A DNA stretch of 64,000 nucleotides, taken from assembly GCA_964611035.1 (NCBI GenBank), contig CAZSWT010000009.1, forward strand, positions 1-64,000. Reading direction: 5' to 3'. A program made the translations under genes and the position numbers. Of this stretch, positions 15,988-25,108 are shown in pieces. This DNA comes from B33-G16 sp964611035 (lineage in GTDB: Bacteria; Desulfobacterota; DSM-4660; Desulfatiglandales; B25-G16). Position 1 is the first letter of the stretch. Every line of letters begins with the position of its first letter. The notes below the pieces were generated by a model that had not been told where the DNA came from, made no database searches, and saw only the letters and a program-made list of their open reading frames with translations.

Positions 15988-16965
15988 TTGAAAACAAAGA
16001 ATATTTATGCAGAATGGATATCCTCAATTGATTTGACGAAAACTAGAATTGTCAAATTTCCCTCCTTCATATTCCTTTGTGGCGGCCCTATTTCTAAAGA
16101 TCAGAAAAATTTTTTATCCTGTCGCGACCTTTTTTATTCCTACATAAATAAAAATAAATCTTCCTTTCGCGAAAACATCATTCGGGCTGAAGAGGTGTTC
16201 GAATATTTTGAACATTCTGAATATAAAGATCTGCTACGTTTTGAGAGAGACTTAGCAGAACTTTCCTCTTTAACAGTTCTTTTCTCTGAAAGCCCTGGCT
16301 CAATTGCAGAACTTGGCTCCTTTGCCGTTCTCAACACTATCCAAGAAAGACTTCTAGTTATTATGCATCAAGATGATGCATATCAAAAATCTTTTATATG
16401 GCGAGGGCCTGTTCTATTTCTTAAAAACCTCGCTAAGACAAATAGAAAAGAAGATCCGATAACAATCTATAACTGGCAGAAAAAGAAAGGTGATAAAAAT
16501 TATTTTAACATGGATGATTTTTCTGATGCTGAAGATTTGGCAGAAACTATTGAGTCAATAGTTAACAAGCGGCCAAAGACCGTTAGTTTTAACAAAAACC
16601 AATTAGGACATATAATGCTTCTTATAATCAGTTTGTTGAAAATTGTTCAGCTAGCAACTCTAGAGGAAATTGTTTTTTTATTAAAAAATTTTGGAATTAA
16701 CCAAGAACAAAAAACAGTTAAACAACATTTAAGTTTGCTTAAATCTCTCGGACTCATTGCCTTGCAACCCTATCGAAATTACGAATTTTACCTTGCTGCT
16801 CCACAAAACGATTGGCTTTTGTGGGCTTATGATGTGAAAACGGCAAAAATTCGCGATCCAGACCGCTGGACAACTCAATTTATTGATTTTTATGATCGCA
16901 ACCAAAAAGAAAAGATCAGAGCACTTCGTTCTTACCTGAAAACTACTGGTCAAATTGGAGATTAG
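15988..16965 (+). CDS. Retron effector, nucleoside deoxyribosyltransferase-like with C-terminal winged helix
   Basis: This 325-residue protein lies between the ncRNA and the reverse transcriptase, the order seen in Ec86/St85-type retrons. The N-terminal half carries NDT-like landmarks: FIFLCGGPI (residues 28-35) and ESPGSIAELGSFA (101-113), whose Glu108 is the likely catalytic residue. The C-terminal part (about 205-325) looks like a winged-helix DNA-binding region (LEEIVFLLKNFGINQEQKTVKQH). In the characterised type II-A system the msDNA and RT hold this enzyme inactive; when released during phage infection it degrades NAD+ or nucleosides and stops growth. Start is TTG 15988, with AAAGAG of the a2 arm as ribosome-binding site. 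AT-rich relative to neighbours. Confidence 0.85.
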   Translation: MKTKNIYAEWISSIDLTKTRIVKFPSFIFLCGGPISKDQKNFLSCRDLFYSYINKNKSSFRENIIRAEEVFEYFEHSEYKDLLRFERDLAELSSLTVLFSESPGSIAELGSFAVLNTIQERLLVIMHQDDAYQKSFIWRGPVLFLKNLAKTNRKEDPITIYNWQKKKGDKNYFNMDDFSDAEDLAETIESIVNKRPKTVSFNKNQLGHIMLLIISLLKIVQLATLEEIVFLLKNFGINQEQKTVKQHLSLLKSLGLIALQPYRNYEFYLAAPQNDWLLWAYDVKTAKIRDPDRWTTQFIDFYDRNQKEKIRALRSYLKTTGQIGD

Positions 16966-16967
16966 AT

Positions 16968-17894
16968 ATGGCAATCTCATTATTGGGCAAAATGTCTGCC
17001 GATCTACTTTTACCAAAAGAGAGGTTGGACTATCTAATCCGAAGTGCACCTTACCGATATAAGGTGTATCAAATCCCAAAGAGATCAGGGACAGGCTTGA
17101 GAACAATTGCTCAGCCAGCAAAGGAGGTCAAAAAGCTGCAATATTGGGTAATTAATAATATTTATCCAAACTTGCCTATTCATCCCTGTGCAACGGCTTA
17201 TGTTTCAGGGAAAAATATTTTAATTAATTCAGAAAAACATGCTGATAAACCATATTTATTAAAACTCGATTTCAAGGATTTTTTTCCATCTATTAAAGGA
17301 GATGACTTCATACAATATTCTCAAAACAACGCCAACCTTCCCTTGATAGAAACTGATTTACAGAGGCTTGTCAGATTATTATTCTGGCTTCCAAAGAGGA
17401 ATAATGATTTTCAGCTCTCTATTGGCGCACCATCTTCTCCATTTCTATCAAATGCAATATTGTATAGCTTCGATAGCGAAATTTCTGGATATTGTTCTGA
17501 AAATAGTATTGCCTATACTAGATATGCAGATGACATGTCATTTTCAATGCACAACAAAAAAATGAGGGGCGAAGTACTTCAAAAAGTTCAGAGTGTATTA
17601 GCTACTCAACCTTTTCCATCACTACAGCTAAATAATAAAAAAACAGTATTCGGTTCAAAAGCTCACCGCCGTATGGTGACAGGTTTAATTCTATCAAATG
17701 ACGGGACGGTTTCTCTTGGCCGAGCAAGAAAGCGGCGAATTCGAGCACAAATTCACCATCTAATCCAAGATAAATTAAATGACAAAGAAAAGAGTAAATT
17801 ACGTGGTATGCTTGCTTTTGTCCATGACATTGAGCCAGATTTTATTGAGCGTATGGTAAAGAAATATGGTCAGGAAGTCATCAGGAATCTCTAG
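16968..17894 (+). CDS. Retron reverse transcriptase
   Basis: This 308-residue reverse transcriptase makes the msDNA from the adjacent ncRNA. Visible RT motifs are LKLDFKDFFPSI (98-109, first catalytic Asp), SIGAPSSPFLSN (151-162) and the catalytic YADD (186-189). Retron-specific marks are NSEKH (87-91, a variant of the NAxxH element in region X) and MVTG (236-239, the VTG of region Y that reads the msr). It starts 2 bp after the effector stop with GGAGATTAG as ribosome-binding site. The usual QGxP in motif 4 is IGAP here. No maturase or endonuclease domain, so it is not a group II intron RT. Confidence 0.92.
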   Translation: MAISLLGKMSADLLLPKERLDYLIRSAPYRYKVYQIPKRSGTGLRTIAQPAKEVKKLQYWVINNIYPNLPIHPCATAYVSGKNILINSEKHADKPYLLKLDFKDFFPSIKGDDFIQYSQNNANLPLIETDLQRLVRLLFWLPKRNNDFQLSIGAPSSPFLSNAILYSFDSEISGYCSENSIAYTRYADDMSFSMHNKKMRGEVLQKVQSVLATQPFPSLQLNNKKTVFGSKAHRRMVTGLILSNDGTVSLGRARKRRIRAQIHHLIQDKLNDKEKSKLRGMLAFVHDIEPDFIERMVKKYGQEVIRNL

Positions 17895-17906
17895 AAAAAT
17901 TATTGC

Positions 17907-17970
17907 CGAACCCGGCGTTGCACTTGACAAGCTGCCCTGCGATCACCTTGCAAGTGAACTTTCTGTTATT
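17907..17970 (+). other. Degenerate attC-like hairpin after the retron
   Basis: CACTTG-A-CAAG (17921-17931) pairs with CTTGCAAGTG (17947-17956), leaving one extrahelical A. It is preceded by CCGAACCCGGCGTTG and followed by AACTTTCTGTTAT. The arrangement (AAC box, stem with a bulged base, GTT box) resembles an integron attC site, but the outer core boxes do not fit RYYYAAC/GTTRRRY. It could equally be a decayed site or an ordinary hairpin. Confidence 0.3.
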
Positions 17971-17990
17971 GCTATTTATGGAAATTTGCT

Positions 17991-18929
17991 ATGCCGATCT
18001 TCAAGCTGAAAAGAAGAGGGAACGATATATCTGACGCTGAATTAGTTGAGGCGTCGAAGACCAACTTAGATTTAGAGAAATATTTAGAAAGCTGGCTTGA
18101 GCAAAGCCCATGGGCAATCGCGCAGGAACCTATCCTGTTGATTGGAAGACAGGCTTCAGCGTATCTTGATGACACCACAGTTTTTCCAGACCTGCTCGGA
18201 ATTGACAAAGACGGCAATATAGTCATTGTTGAGATGAAAAGGGGAAAGACCCCGCGTGAGGTGATTGCGCAACTCTTAGAGTACGCTGCGTGGGCCAGTG
18301 AACTTTCTGATGAATCTATTCAAGAGCTTGCTTCTGATTACTTTTCGACACACACTGACCTAAAATATAAGCAATTCAGTGAGGCTTTTCTTGAAACATT
18401 CGAAGTGGAAGAAGTCCCACCCTTAAATCAAAGAATAAGATTGTTTATTGCTGCGGAGGATATATCTCCGGCAATTTCTCGCGTATGCCGTTTTCTCAGG
18501 ATGTCTCATGGTGTTGATGTGAATTGTATAGAGTTCTCGATCTACCAAACTGGATCCGGTGAAATCTTGGTTAGTTCTCAGGCAATTGTGGGACAGGAGG
18601 AAGTCACTCCGCCTAAAAAGGTAGTGACACAACGCTGGTCTGGCGAAAAGCCAGTCAAACAAATTGTCTGGGAAGCTGTGAAGGAACTTACACAAGGCAA
18701 TGAGGACTATATATTTTCACCAAAAGATGTAACCCAAGTTGTTATAAAGAAATACCCGAGCTTTAATAAGACTACAGTTAGCTGCCAGATAATTTCCGAT
18801 TGCTTAAATCACACATCGAGGCATCATTATCCTGGAGGCGAAGATCGCTACTGGTGGGTAGAAAAAGGTAAGTACAGGCTTTTTAATCCGGATAAAGATA
18901 AAGTGCCGAATGAAAGCATTACTTCTTAG
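17991..18929 (+). CDS. DUF91/NucS-like nuclease-domain protein
   Basis: This 312-residue protein contains a PD-(D/E)xK nuclease core of the DUF91/NucS C-terminal type: FPDLLGIDKDG (Asp67) followed by IVIVEMKRGK (Glu81, Lys83). The C-terminal 90 residues (from about 220, KQIVWEAVKELTQ...YWWVEKGKYRLF) look like a separate winged-helix-type domain seen in restriction-associated proteins. It lies just upstream of a type III restriction-modification system and is probably an accessory nuclease of the defence island. Its substrate is unknown. The start ATG has no strong Shine-Dalgarno. Confidence 0.75.
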   Translation: MPIFKLKRRGNDISDAELVEASKTNLDLEKYLESWLEQSPWAIAQEPILLIGRQASAYLDDTTVFPDLLGIDKDGNIVIVEMKRGKTPREVIAQLLEYAAWASELSDESIQELASDYFSTHTDLKYKQFSEAFLETFEVEEVPPLNQRIRLFIAAEDISPAISRVCRFLRMSHGVDVNCIEFSIYQTGSGEILVSSQAIVGQEEVTPPKKVVTQRWSGEKPVKQIVWEAVKELTQGNEDYIFSPKDVTQVVIKKYPSFNKTTVSCQIISDCLNHTSRHHYPGGEDRYWWVEKGKYRLFNPDKDKVPNESITS

Positions 18930-19046
18930 TGCTATCTGAGGGCATCCCAAAGCTCTAATAAATGGATGAACTCTGCAAAACCTCTGTGCTCTTTTACCAG
19001 ACGGTTAGAAAGCGATAAATTTACAAAGAAAGGTGGATTTTATAAA

Positions 19047-21008
19047 ATGCAGAATCTACAAAAAACACTCATCGAAATTTTGAGGGAAGACCCAACCTAT
19101 TTCAGTGAAGAGAAACTCCTGAAAAACAAACTTACTGAAGACGCCTTCAAATTAGAACCCAAACTCATCAAATATATTCTGTCTGATAACAGGCTGAAAA
19201 TACATTTCTTTATTGATATTGATGGCGTGCTTGTTTTTGATAAAGACAAGTTCACCCAGTTTGTAAATGACAAACAGTTTCTGCCAGATTCCTACACCAG
19301 TTTCAAAAACACCATTGGATTGGTGGATGAAAACGGCGATTACTTTAAAGAGAAGAAAGATGTGGTTTTAGCCTGGCCTTACAAAGATTGTGTTCTGGAA
19401 GGTGGGCAGGACAAAGAAGAACAGAAACGGGACGAAATATTTTACAATGAAATTCTTGCTCCAGACGAAATTGACCGCCTGTTTGACCCCAAAGTATTGA
19501 CCAATTTCAAACGCTATAATAGAAGCGGCGATCGCTCTAACCCCAAAGACATAAGCCGAAACGACAACCTCATTATCAAAGGCAATAATCTGTTAGCCCT
19601 TCATTCCCTGAAAAAACTATATCGGGGAAAAGTTAAACTTATTTACATCGATCCGCCTTACAACACAGGTAATGATGAGTTTAAGTATAATGATCGTTTT
19701 AATCACTCAACATGGCTGACATTTATGGAAAATAGACTTAGGGTTGCAAAAGAATTTTTATCAAATGATGGAATTATTTTTATTCAAATTGATGATAGAG
19801 AGCACCATTATCTGAAGGTTTTAACTGATGAAATATTTGGGCGAGAAAATAAAATTTCTACAGTTACAGTAAAAGTTAAAGACCCGGCAGGTGTAGGTCA
19901 GCAAAGCCCAATTTTTGATGTATGTGAGAACTTATTGGTTTACGCAAAAAACCTTGAAGGTTTCAAAAACTCATATCAAGAATATGTAGAATTGATCCCT
20001 ACTACTGAAAAAGTTTCTAACTATAAAAACCATATAGTTGATTATGGCAAACCTGTTTTAGTAAATGAAATAGAGCGTGGTGGGGTAGGAAAAATTAAAA
20101 TATACACTTGTGAAGGTTACAATGTCAAAAATACCAATGATATGTCCTTTGATGAATACGTAAAGAATATGAATAATATTGCAGCAGATTATAATCCAAG
20201 TGGTGGAATGATTTTAGCAATAAGGGATAAAATACCAAGGTCTGGTTTATCCTATATTGAATATACACCGATCAAAGGTAGAAATGCGGGTAAAATCTCA
20301 AAAGTTTATTTCCTAAACCAAAGAATACTTTCATTCTTATCAACAATTTTGGTTAAAAGAGATAATAGAATTTTCAAGAGATCAAAATTTACAAATCTTT
20401 GGGTGGTGCCAAATGCAAGCTTACATTTAGAAGGTGGGGTAGAATTACGAGCCGGTAAGAAACCGGAATTATTAATTAAAAAAACAATTGAATTTGGAAC
20501 TTCTGAAGGTGATTTAGTTTTTGATTATCACTTAGGCAGTGGCACCACAGCTGCTGTAGCGCATAAAATGGGACGGCGTTATATAGGCATTGAACAGTTG
20601 GATTATGGAGAAAATGATTCGGTTGTTCGCTTGAATAATGTAATCAACGGTGATCAAACCGGCATTTCAAAATCTGTCGGTTGGGAAGGTGGTGGTTCAT
20701 TTGTCTATGCTGAACTGAAAAAATGGAACCTTAACTATATTGATGAAATTGAAACTGCCAAAACCACCAAAGACCTGTTGGCTATTTATGAGAAAATGAA
20801 AGCTGAAGCCTTTTTTCGCTATGATGTGGATTTATCAAAATTTGATGAACAGGAATTTGAGAAATTGGAATTGGGTCAGCAGAAGGAAGTATTGATGAAA
20901 TGCCTTGATAAAAATCATCTCTATGTGAATCTATCCGAAATGGACGACGCCACGTATGAGATTTCCGATGAAGATAAAGAAATGAACCGCAAGTTTTATG
21001 GTCTTTAA
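19047..21008 (+). CDS. mod: Type III restriction-modification methyltransferase (Mod)
   Basis: This 653-residue enzyme is the modification and specificity subunit, which methylates adenine N6. DPPYNTGN (Asp202-Tyr205) precedes the AdoMet site FDYHLGSGTTA (about 492-502), the order of the beta class. The segment between them is the target-recognition domain (about 290-470). I prefer ATG 19047 (AAAGGTGGA upstream, and the family-like MQNLQKTLIEILRE start) to the upstream ATG at 18966. The stop is 3 bp from the res start. The target site cannot be read from the sequence. Confidence 0.93.
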   Translation: MQNLQKTLIEILREDPTYFSEEKLLKNKLTEDAFKLEPKLIKYILSDNRLKIHFFIDIDGVLVFDKDKFTQFVNDKQFLPDSYTSFKNTIGLVDENGDYFKEKKDVVLAWPYKDCVLEGGQDKEEQKRDEIFYNEILAPDEIDRLFDPKVLTNFKRYNRSGDRSNPKDISRNDNLIIKGNNLLALHSLKKLYRGKVKLIYIDPPYNTGNDEFKYNDRFNHSTWLTFMENRLRVAKEFLSNDGIIFIQIDDREHHYLKVLTDEIFGRENKISTVTVKVKDPAGVGQQSPIFDVCENLLVYAKNLEGFKNSYQEYVELIPTTEKVSNYKNHIVDYGKPVLVNEIERGGVGKIKIYTCEGYNVKNTNDMSFDEYVKNMNNIAADYNPSGGMILAIRDKIPRSGLSYIEYTPIKGRNAGKISKVYFLNQRILSFLSTILVKRDNRIFKRSKFTNLWVVPNASLHLEGGVELRAGKKPELLIKKTIEFGTSEGDLVFDYHLGSGTTAAVAHKMGRRYIGIEQLDYGENDSVVRLNNVINGDQTGISKSVGWEGGGSFVYAELKKWNLNYIDEIETAKTTKDLLAIYEKMKAEAFFRYDVDLSKFDEQEFEKLELGQQKEVLMKCLDKNHLYVNLSEMDDATYEISDEDKEMNRKFYGL

Positions 21009-21011
21009 AAA

Positions 21012-23639
21012 ATGCCGGAACAAACTCTGTTACAACAATTTGACACACTTGAAGATTTAGAGATATTTCAATACGAACCGAAAACGTTTATGGTTGAAAA
21101 TCTCAACCCTAATCTTGTTCTTCGTCCCTATCAGGAAAAAGCGATTTCGCGTTTTGAGTATTATTTAGATGGTTATCTTAAAAGGCAAAACCCCATCCAC
21201 CTTCTTTTTCATATGGCAACGGGTAGCGGGAAAACGGTTTTGATGGCAACCAATATTCTCTATCTCTTCAAACAGGGATACCACAACTTCATTTTCTTTG
21301 TCAATTCTACAAACATTATTGAAAAGACTAAAGCCAATTTTTTAACGCAGGATTCTTCCAAATACTTGTTTAACCAGAAAATCATTTTTGATCATCAGGA
21401 AATTCAGATGAATGAAGTCCAGAATTTTGAAGCCGCCAATCCAGATGACATCAATATCCTGTTTACCACCATTCAGGGTTTACACTCGCGTTTGAATAAT
21501 CCCAGTGAGAATGCCATCACCTTTGAAGAACTGGCGAATATAAAACTGGCGCTAATTTCTGATGAAGCCCATCACATTAACACCCTGACAAAGAGAAAAA
21601 GTGAAATGGGGAAAACAGAAGCGGAGCTGGAATACAGTTGGGAATACACTGTCGACCGAATTTTCCAATCGAGCCCTGAAAATATAATGCTGGAATATAC
21701 CGCCACAGTTGAATTGCGCAACGAGAGAATTCGAGAAAAATACAAAGATAAAATTCTGGTGGAATATACATTGAAACAATTCCGATTGGACCGCTATTCT
21801 AAAGAGATTAAGGTCTTACAGTCGGATGTTTCCCCTTCCACCCGCATATTGCATGCCATTATATTGAGCCAGTATCGTCGGAAAGTTGCCACTGAGAAAG
21901 GAATGCACCTAAAACCGGTTGTGCTCATCAAATCCCGCACCATAGCCGAATCTGTGCAGGCAGAGCAGGTCTTTTACGAACAGGTGAAGAATTTGAAACT
22001 GTCCGATATCGCAGACGTTAGAAAACATTCCCGAAATACTCTACTGGCAAAGGCATTTAGCTTTTTTGATTCAGAAGTGATTACAGATGAAATTTTGGTC
22101 CGGGAACTCAAGGAAGATTTTCGACCCGAAAAGTGTATTGGCATTAATTCGGAAACTACATATACCCATGAAGATCAATTAACGCTGAATTCATTGGAAG
22201 ATTATGATAACGAATTACGATTGATCTTTACGGTAAATATGCTCAATGAAGGCTGGGATGTTCTCAATCTGTTTGATATTGTCCGCATTGACGAGAGCAG
22301 AGGCACAAAATCCACCACCATTTCCGAGGCCCAGTTGATTGGCAGGGGCGCCAGATATTTTCCGTTTCAATTGGACGATACCCAGGAATTATACAAGCGG
22401 AAATATGACGAAGATGTTGATAAGGATGTCCGCTGTCTGGAAGAACTATATTACCACAGCATCAATAATTCTGAATATATCCGCAATCTTACTGATGAAC
22501 TGGTGAAAAGCGGGATTATGGAAAAGGAATCTAACCAGCTCGAATTATTTTTCAAAGTGAAGCCAGCAATCAAAAGTACAAAATTCTGGAAAGAGGGATA
22601 CATTTTTCACAATGAGCGTATAAAGTTTGACCGTAGCAGAATTAGGTCATTTTCTGACCTTGGGTTAGACAAAAAGATTTACCCTTATGATTTTGGCACA
22701 GGGACCGTGATCGAAACCGCCATTTTTATAGAAGAACAGTTAAGCGAAGAGGAAAAGAAAAGTTCACTGATTAGAATTGCCGATTTAGGCGTCACGGTTT
22801 GTCGTAAGGCATTAGATAAAATCCCTTTTTATCGGTTCGATAATCTTAAACTCTATTTCCCAAAACTATCGTCAATCCTTGAATTTCTGAGTTCAGCTTC
22901 TTATGCAAAAGATTTGAAGATTTATCTTAAAGGGTCAAAGGAAAGGGTGAGCAATCTTTCACCAAAAGAAAAACTGATTGTGTCACTCAAAGTGTTTACG
23001 TCAGTTTCTAATGATATTGTAATCAGAAGCCCAGGATACAAAGGCACAAAGGAATTCACGGGATACCCCGTTTACTCACTCGTAGAAGATAAAATGAGTC
23101 ATATTGCAGTAAGAGAGGGCGGAGATCAGCAATATGGTGTTTCTATGAAAAGCACAACTAATGATGATTTGCGCCTGAACCTGTCTGAAAAAGATTGGTA
23201 TGTTTATGATGATAACTTCGGCACTTCAGAAGAAAAACATCTGATTCGATTTATTAATGATGTAATGGATAAGATACGGCAGAAATTTGACGATGTTTAT
23301 TTGTTGCGGAATGAAAGTGTTTTTAAGTTATTCCGTTTCGCTGATGGCGCGGCAATTGAGCCGGATTTTGTGTTGTTTATGACGGAAAAGAATACCAAAG
23401 AGAAAATGTCTCTCCAGATATTTATTGAACCTAAAGGTGAATATTTGATGAAAGAGGACAAATGGAAAGAAGACTTTTTACAAAAAGTGAAAGAAGACTT
23501 TTATATAAATCCGTCAACAATTTATGAAAGCGCTAAATTTCGATTAATTGGCCTTCCCTTCTTTAATAACAAAGATGAATATCTTTTGAAATACAAGGAA
23601 TCATTTGAAGGTGCTCTTGGGATTGAAGGCAATGAATAA
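21012..23639 (+). CDS. res: Type III restriction enzyme, Res subunit
   Basis: This 875-residue translocating endonuclease pairs with Mod to cut unmethylated DNA. The SF2 helicase core shows LFHMATGSGKT (Walker A, residues 69-75), LISDEAHH (DEAH box, about 184-190) and the motif VI-like QLIGRGARYFPF. The C-terminal nuclease domain shows EPDFVLF (about 782) and FIEPKGEY (about 806-812), a PD...ExK set. All key residues are present and the frame is intact, so the system is probably active. It is transcribed with mod and has no internal stop. Confidence 0.93.
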   Translation: MPEQTLLQQFDTLEDLEIFQYEPKTFMVENLNPNLVLRPYQEKAISRFEYYLDGYLKRQNPIHLLFHMATGSGKTVLMATNILYLFKQGYHNFIFFVNSTNIIEKTKANFLTQDSSKYLFNQKIIFDHQEIQMNEVQNFEAANPDDINILFTTIQGLHSRLNNPSENAITFEELANIKLALISDEAHHINTLTKRKSEMGKTEAELEYSWEYTVDRIFQSSPENIMLEYTATVELRNERIREKYKDKILVEYTLKQFRLDRYSKEIKVLQSDVSPSTRILHAIILSQYRRKVATEKGMHLKPVVLIKSRTIAESVQAEQVFYEQVKNLKLSDIADVRKHSRNTLLAKAFSFFDSEVITDEILVRELKEDFRPEKCIGINSETTYTHEDQLTLNSLEDYDNELRLIFTVNMLNEGWDVLNLFDIVRIDESRGTKSTTISEAQLIGRGARYFPFQLDDTQELYKRKYDEDVDKDVRCLEELYYHSINNSEYIRNLTDELVKSGIMEKESNQLELFFKVKPAIKSTKFWKEGYIFHNERIKFDRSRIRSFSDLGLDKKIYPYDFGTGTVIETAIFIEEQLSEEEKKSSLIRIADLGVTVCRKALDKIPFYRFDNLKLYFPKLSSILEFLSSASYAKDLKIYLKGSKERVSNLSPKEKLIVSLKVFTSVSNDIVIRSPGYKGTKEFTGYPVYSLVEDKMSHIAVREGGDQQYGVSMKSTTNDDLRLNLSEKDWYVYDDNFGTSEEKHLIRFINDVMDKIRQKFDDVYLLRNESVFKLFRFADGAAIEPDFVLFMTEKNTKEKMSLQIFIEPKGEYLMKEDKWKEDFLQKVKEDFYINPSTIYESAKFRLIGLPFFNNKDEYLLKYKESFEGALGIEGNE

Positions 23640-23661
23640 ATTGAAGGAACTAAAGGGCTTT

Positions 23662-23713
23662 CTAACCCATCGCTTAACACGGTCAAAAGCTTGCGCTTTT
23701 CCAAGCCGGTTAG
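23662..23713 (+). other. attC-like recombination site after res
   Basis: Three nested stems are arranged as in an integron attC: CTAACC (23662-23667) with GGTTAG (23708-23713), GCTT (23672-23675) with AAGC (23703-23706), and a terminal hairpin AAAAGC-TTGC-GCTTTT (23685-23700). The left arm TAACCCATCGCTTAAC closely follows the usual attC left half. The right core reads GTTAGCT, one base off GTTRRRY. It ends 11 bp before the end of the NYN gene on the other strand. Confidence 0.5.
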
Positions 23714-23724
23714 CTCTCTCTATT

Positions 23725-24363
23725 TTACCATCCAGCAGGTTTGTGGATCGTTGTACCGGGGATGGGATCAGGTAATTGAGATGCGGCCAAAACGCCTTTT
23801 CTGACTCGTTTAGTGAAATCTGAGTATTTCAAGAGCTCTCTTGATGGGTGTGTTTTCCCTGGAGTGATTAGCCCTATTTTCTTTTTATGCTGTTCCTTTA
23901 CGAGCTTTAGTGATTCTGATAGATCGCTATCATTGGATACAATTACGGCACAATCATGAAGGTTAAGCCAAGCGTCATTTAATAGGTGCACTGCAAGATT
24001 AACATCAGATCCTTTTTCCTCGGTCTTGATAACCTTTACAAATTTGATATCTTTTCCGAAAAGGTTTTTATTTATTGGGTACGCCAGTGGCTTAAAAACA
24101 TTGTGGCTTAGAAACTTGCCGTAATAAACTGAAATTTCTGGGATATACTTTTTAAGCGCTCTTATATACGTTTTTTGTCTTATGGGTTGGTCGGGGTCAA
24201 TTTTCCCAGTAACCATCGCTGTGAAATATTTGATGGAAAGGATTTGATGTGATGAGTCGAGTAAATATTCGAATACTTTTTTAAAATTCAACCATTTATA
24301 TGGCGTATCTTTTACAGCTCCATAATAAAAATTGAACCCGTCAATATAAATGTAAGTTCGCAT
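23725..24363 (-). CDS. NYN-domain (PIN-like) putative ribonuclease
   Basis: This 212-residue protein has the NYN (DUF88/LabA-like) nuclease fold. The acidic residues expected to hold Mg2+ are in YIDGFNFYYG (Asp8, Asn11), KGSDVNLAVHLL (Asp about 118) and IVSNDSDL (Asp about 144-146). NYN proteins are thought to cut structured RNA; many sit in defence or toxin loci. It is convergent with res and the attC-like site lies between them. The C-terminal 20 residues are Pro-rich and may be disordered. Confidence 0.82.
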   Translation of the reverse strand: MRTYIYIDGFNFYYGAVKDTPYKWLNFKKVFEYLLDSSHQILSIKYFTAMVTGKIDPDQPIRQKTYIRALKKYIPEISVYYGKFLSHNVFKPLAYPINKNLFGKDIKFVKVIKTEEKGSDVNLAVHLLNDAWLNLHDCAVIVSNDSDLSESLKLVKEQHKKKIGLITPGKTHPSRELLKYSDFTKRVRKGVLAASQLPDPIPGTTIHKPAGW

Positions 24364-24736
24364 ACTTGTAAGCTATAAATAAGCAGAGGCCACCGAAGTG
24401 GCCCCGCGCCCTGGGTCGAAACCTCAGGGGAAGTTTATTGTTGAGTCAATTATTAATTACAATTTACCAATATGTCAAGAAAGAATAACCATGGCATGTG
24501 AATAGGGTCAGGCAATTTTAATAATGTATTGTACAAATACCATGTCTACACTCTTTCTAAAATAGAAGCCGGTTGAAAGTGTAATCGGCGTTTGGCACTT
24601 ACATCGGAAAGCAATATTCAATTGGGCTGAATAAAAAAGAAAAAAGTAATAGACGGTGTTCTATCTGCCTCAAGTCGGGACCTAATCCCAATTCCATTAA
24701 CAAGGAAATTGCCGACATACTGGCAGAGAGAAGGGA
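24364..24736. other. Intergenic region between NYN gene and DUF1016 fragment
   Basis: A hairpin GGCCACCGAAGTGGCC lies at about 24390-24405, near the 5' side of the minus-strand NYN gene. I see no gene in the remaining sequence. Confidence 0.4.
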
Positions 24737-25108
24737 ATGAGCAAGAAAACCTCCTATAAAAAGAGCTCAGTTCTCGGCGCTGGGCGGCCAGCCAAGGCCC
24801 AAGCAAAAGGTTTGCCCAATGAGGGTATGAAGGAACCAGTTTCACTTCCTTCGGGTCTTCTTGATGACCTGCGAGAGATTATTGAGAGTACAAGACGTCA
24901 GGTAGCCACCGCTGTCAATGTCGCCTTGGTTATGTTGAATTGGAATCTAGGGCAACGGATCTGGCGAGAAATAATGGAAGAAAAGCGGGCCGCTTACGGT
25001 GAACAGATTGTCGACGCAGTGAGTAGACAATTGGCGGCAGAATATGTGAATAGGATGATTGATGACTACTTTTGGATACATGGGCAAGATTCTTCATGTA
25101 GATCTTAG
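24737..25108 (+). pseudogene. Truncated DUF1016 (YhcG-type) N-terminal domain
   Basis: Residues 41-101 (LDDLREIIESTRRQVATAVN and onward, ending ...GEQIVDAVSRQLAAEY) match the N-terminal helical domain of DUF1016/YhcG nucleases. The match stops abruptly at about position 25040, where the family would continue with the rest of the domain and a PD-(D/E)xK nuclease of more than 200 residues. The frame instead runs 20 codons into the start of the aldehyde oxidoreductase gene. I read this as a remnant of a defence-type gene cut by the junction that brought in the AOR gene, marking the right edge of the accessory island. Confidence 0.65.
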
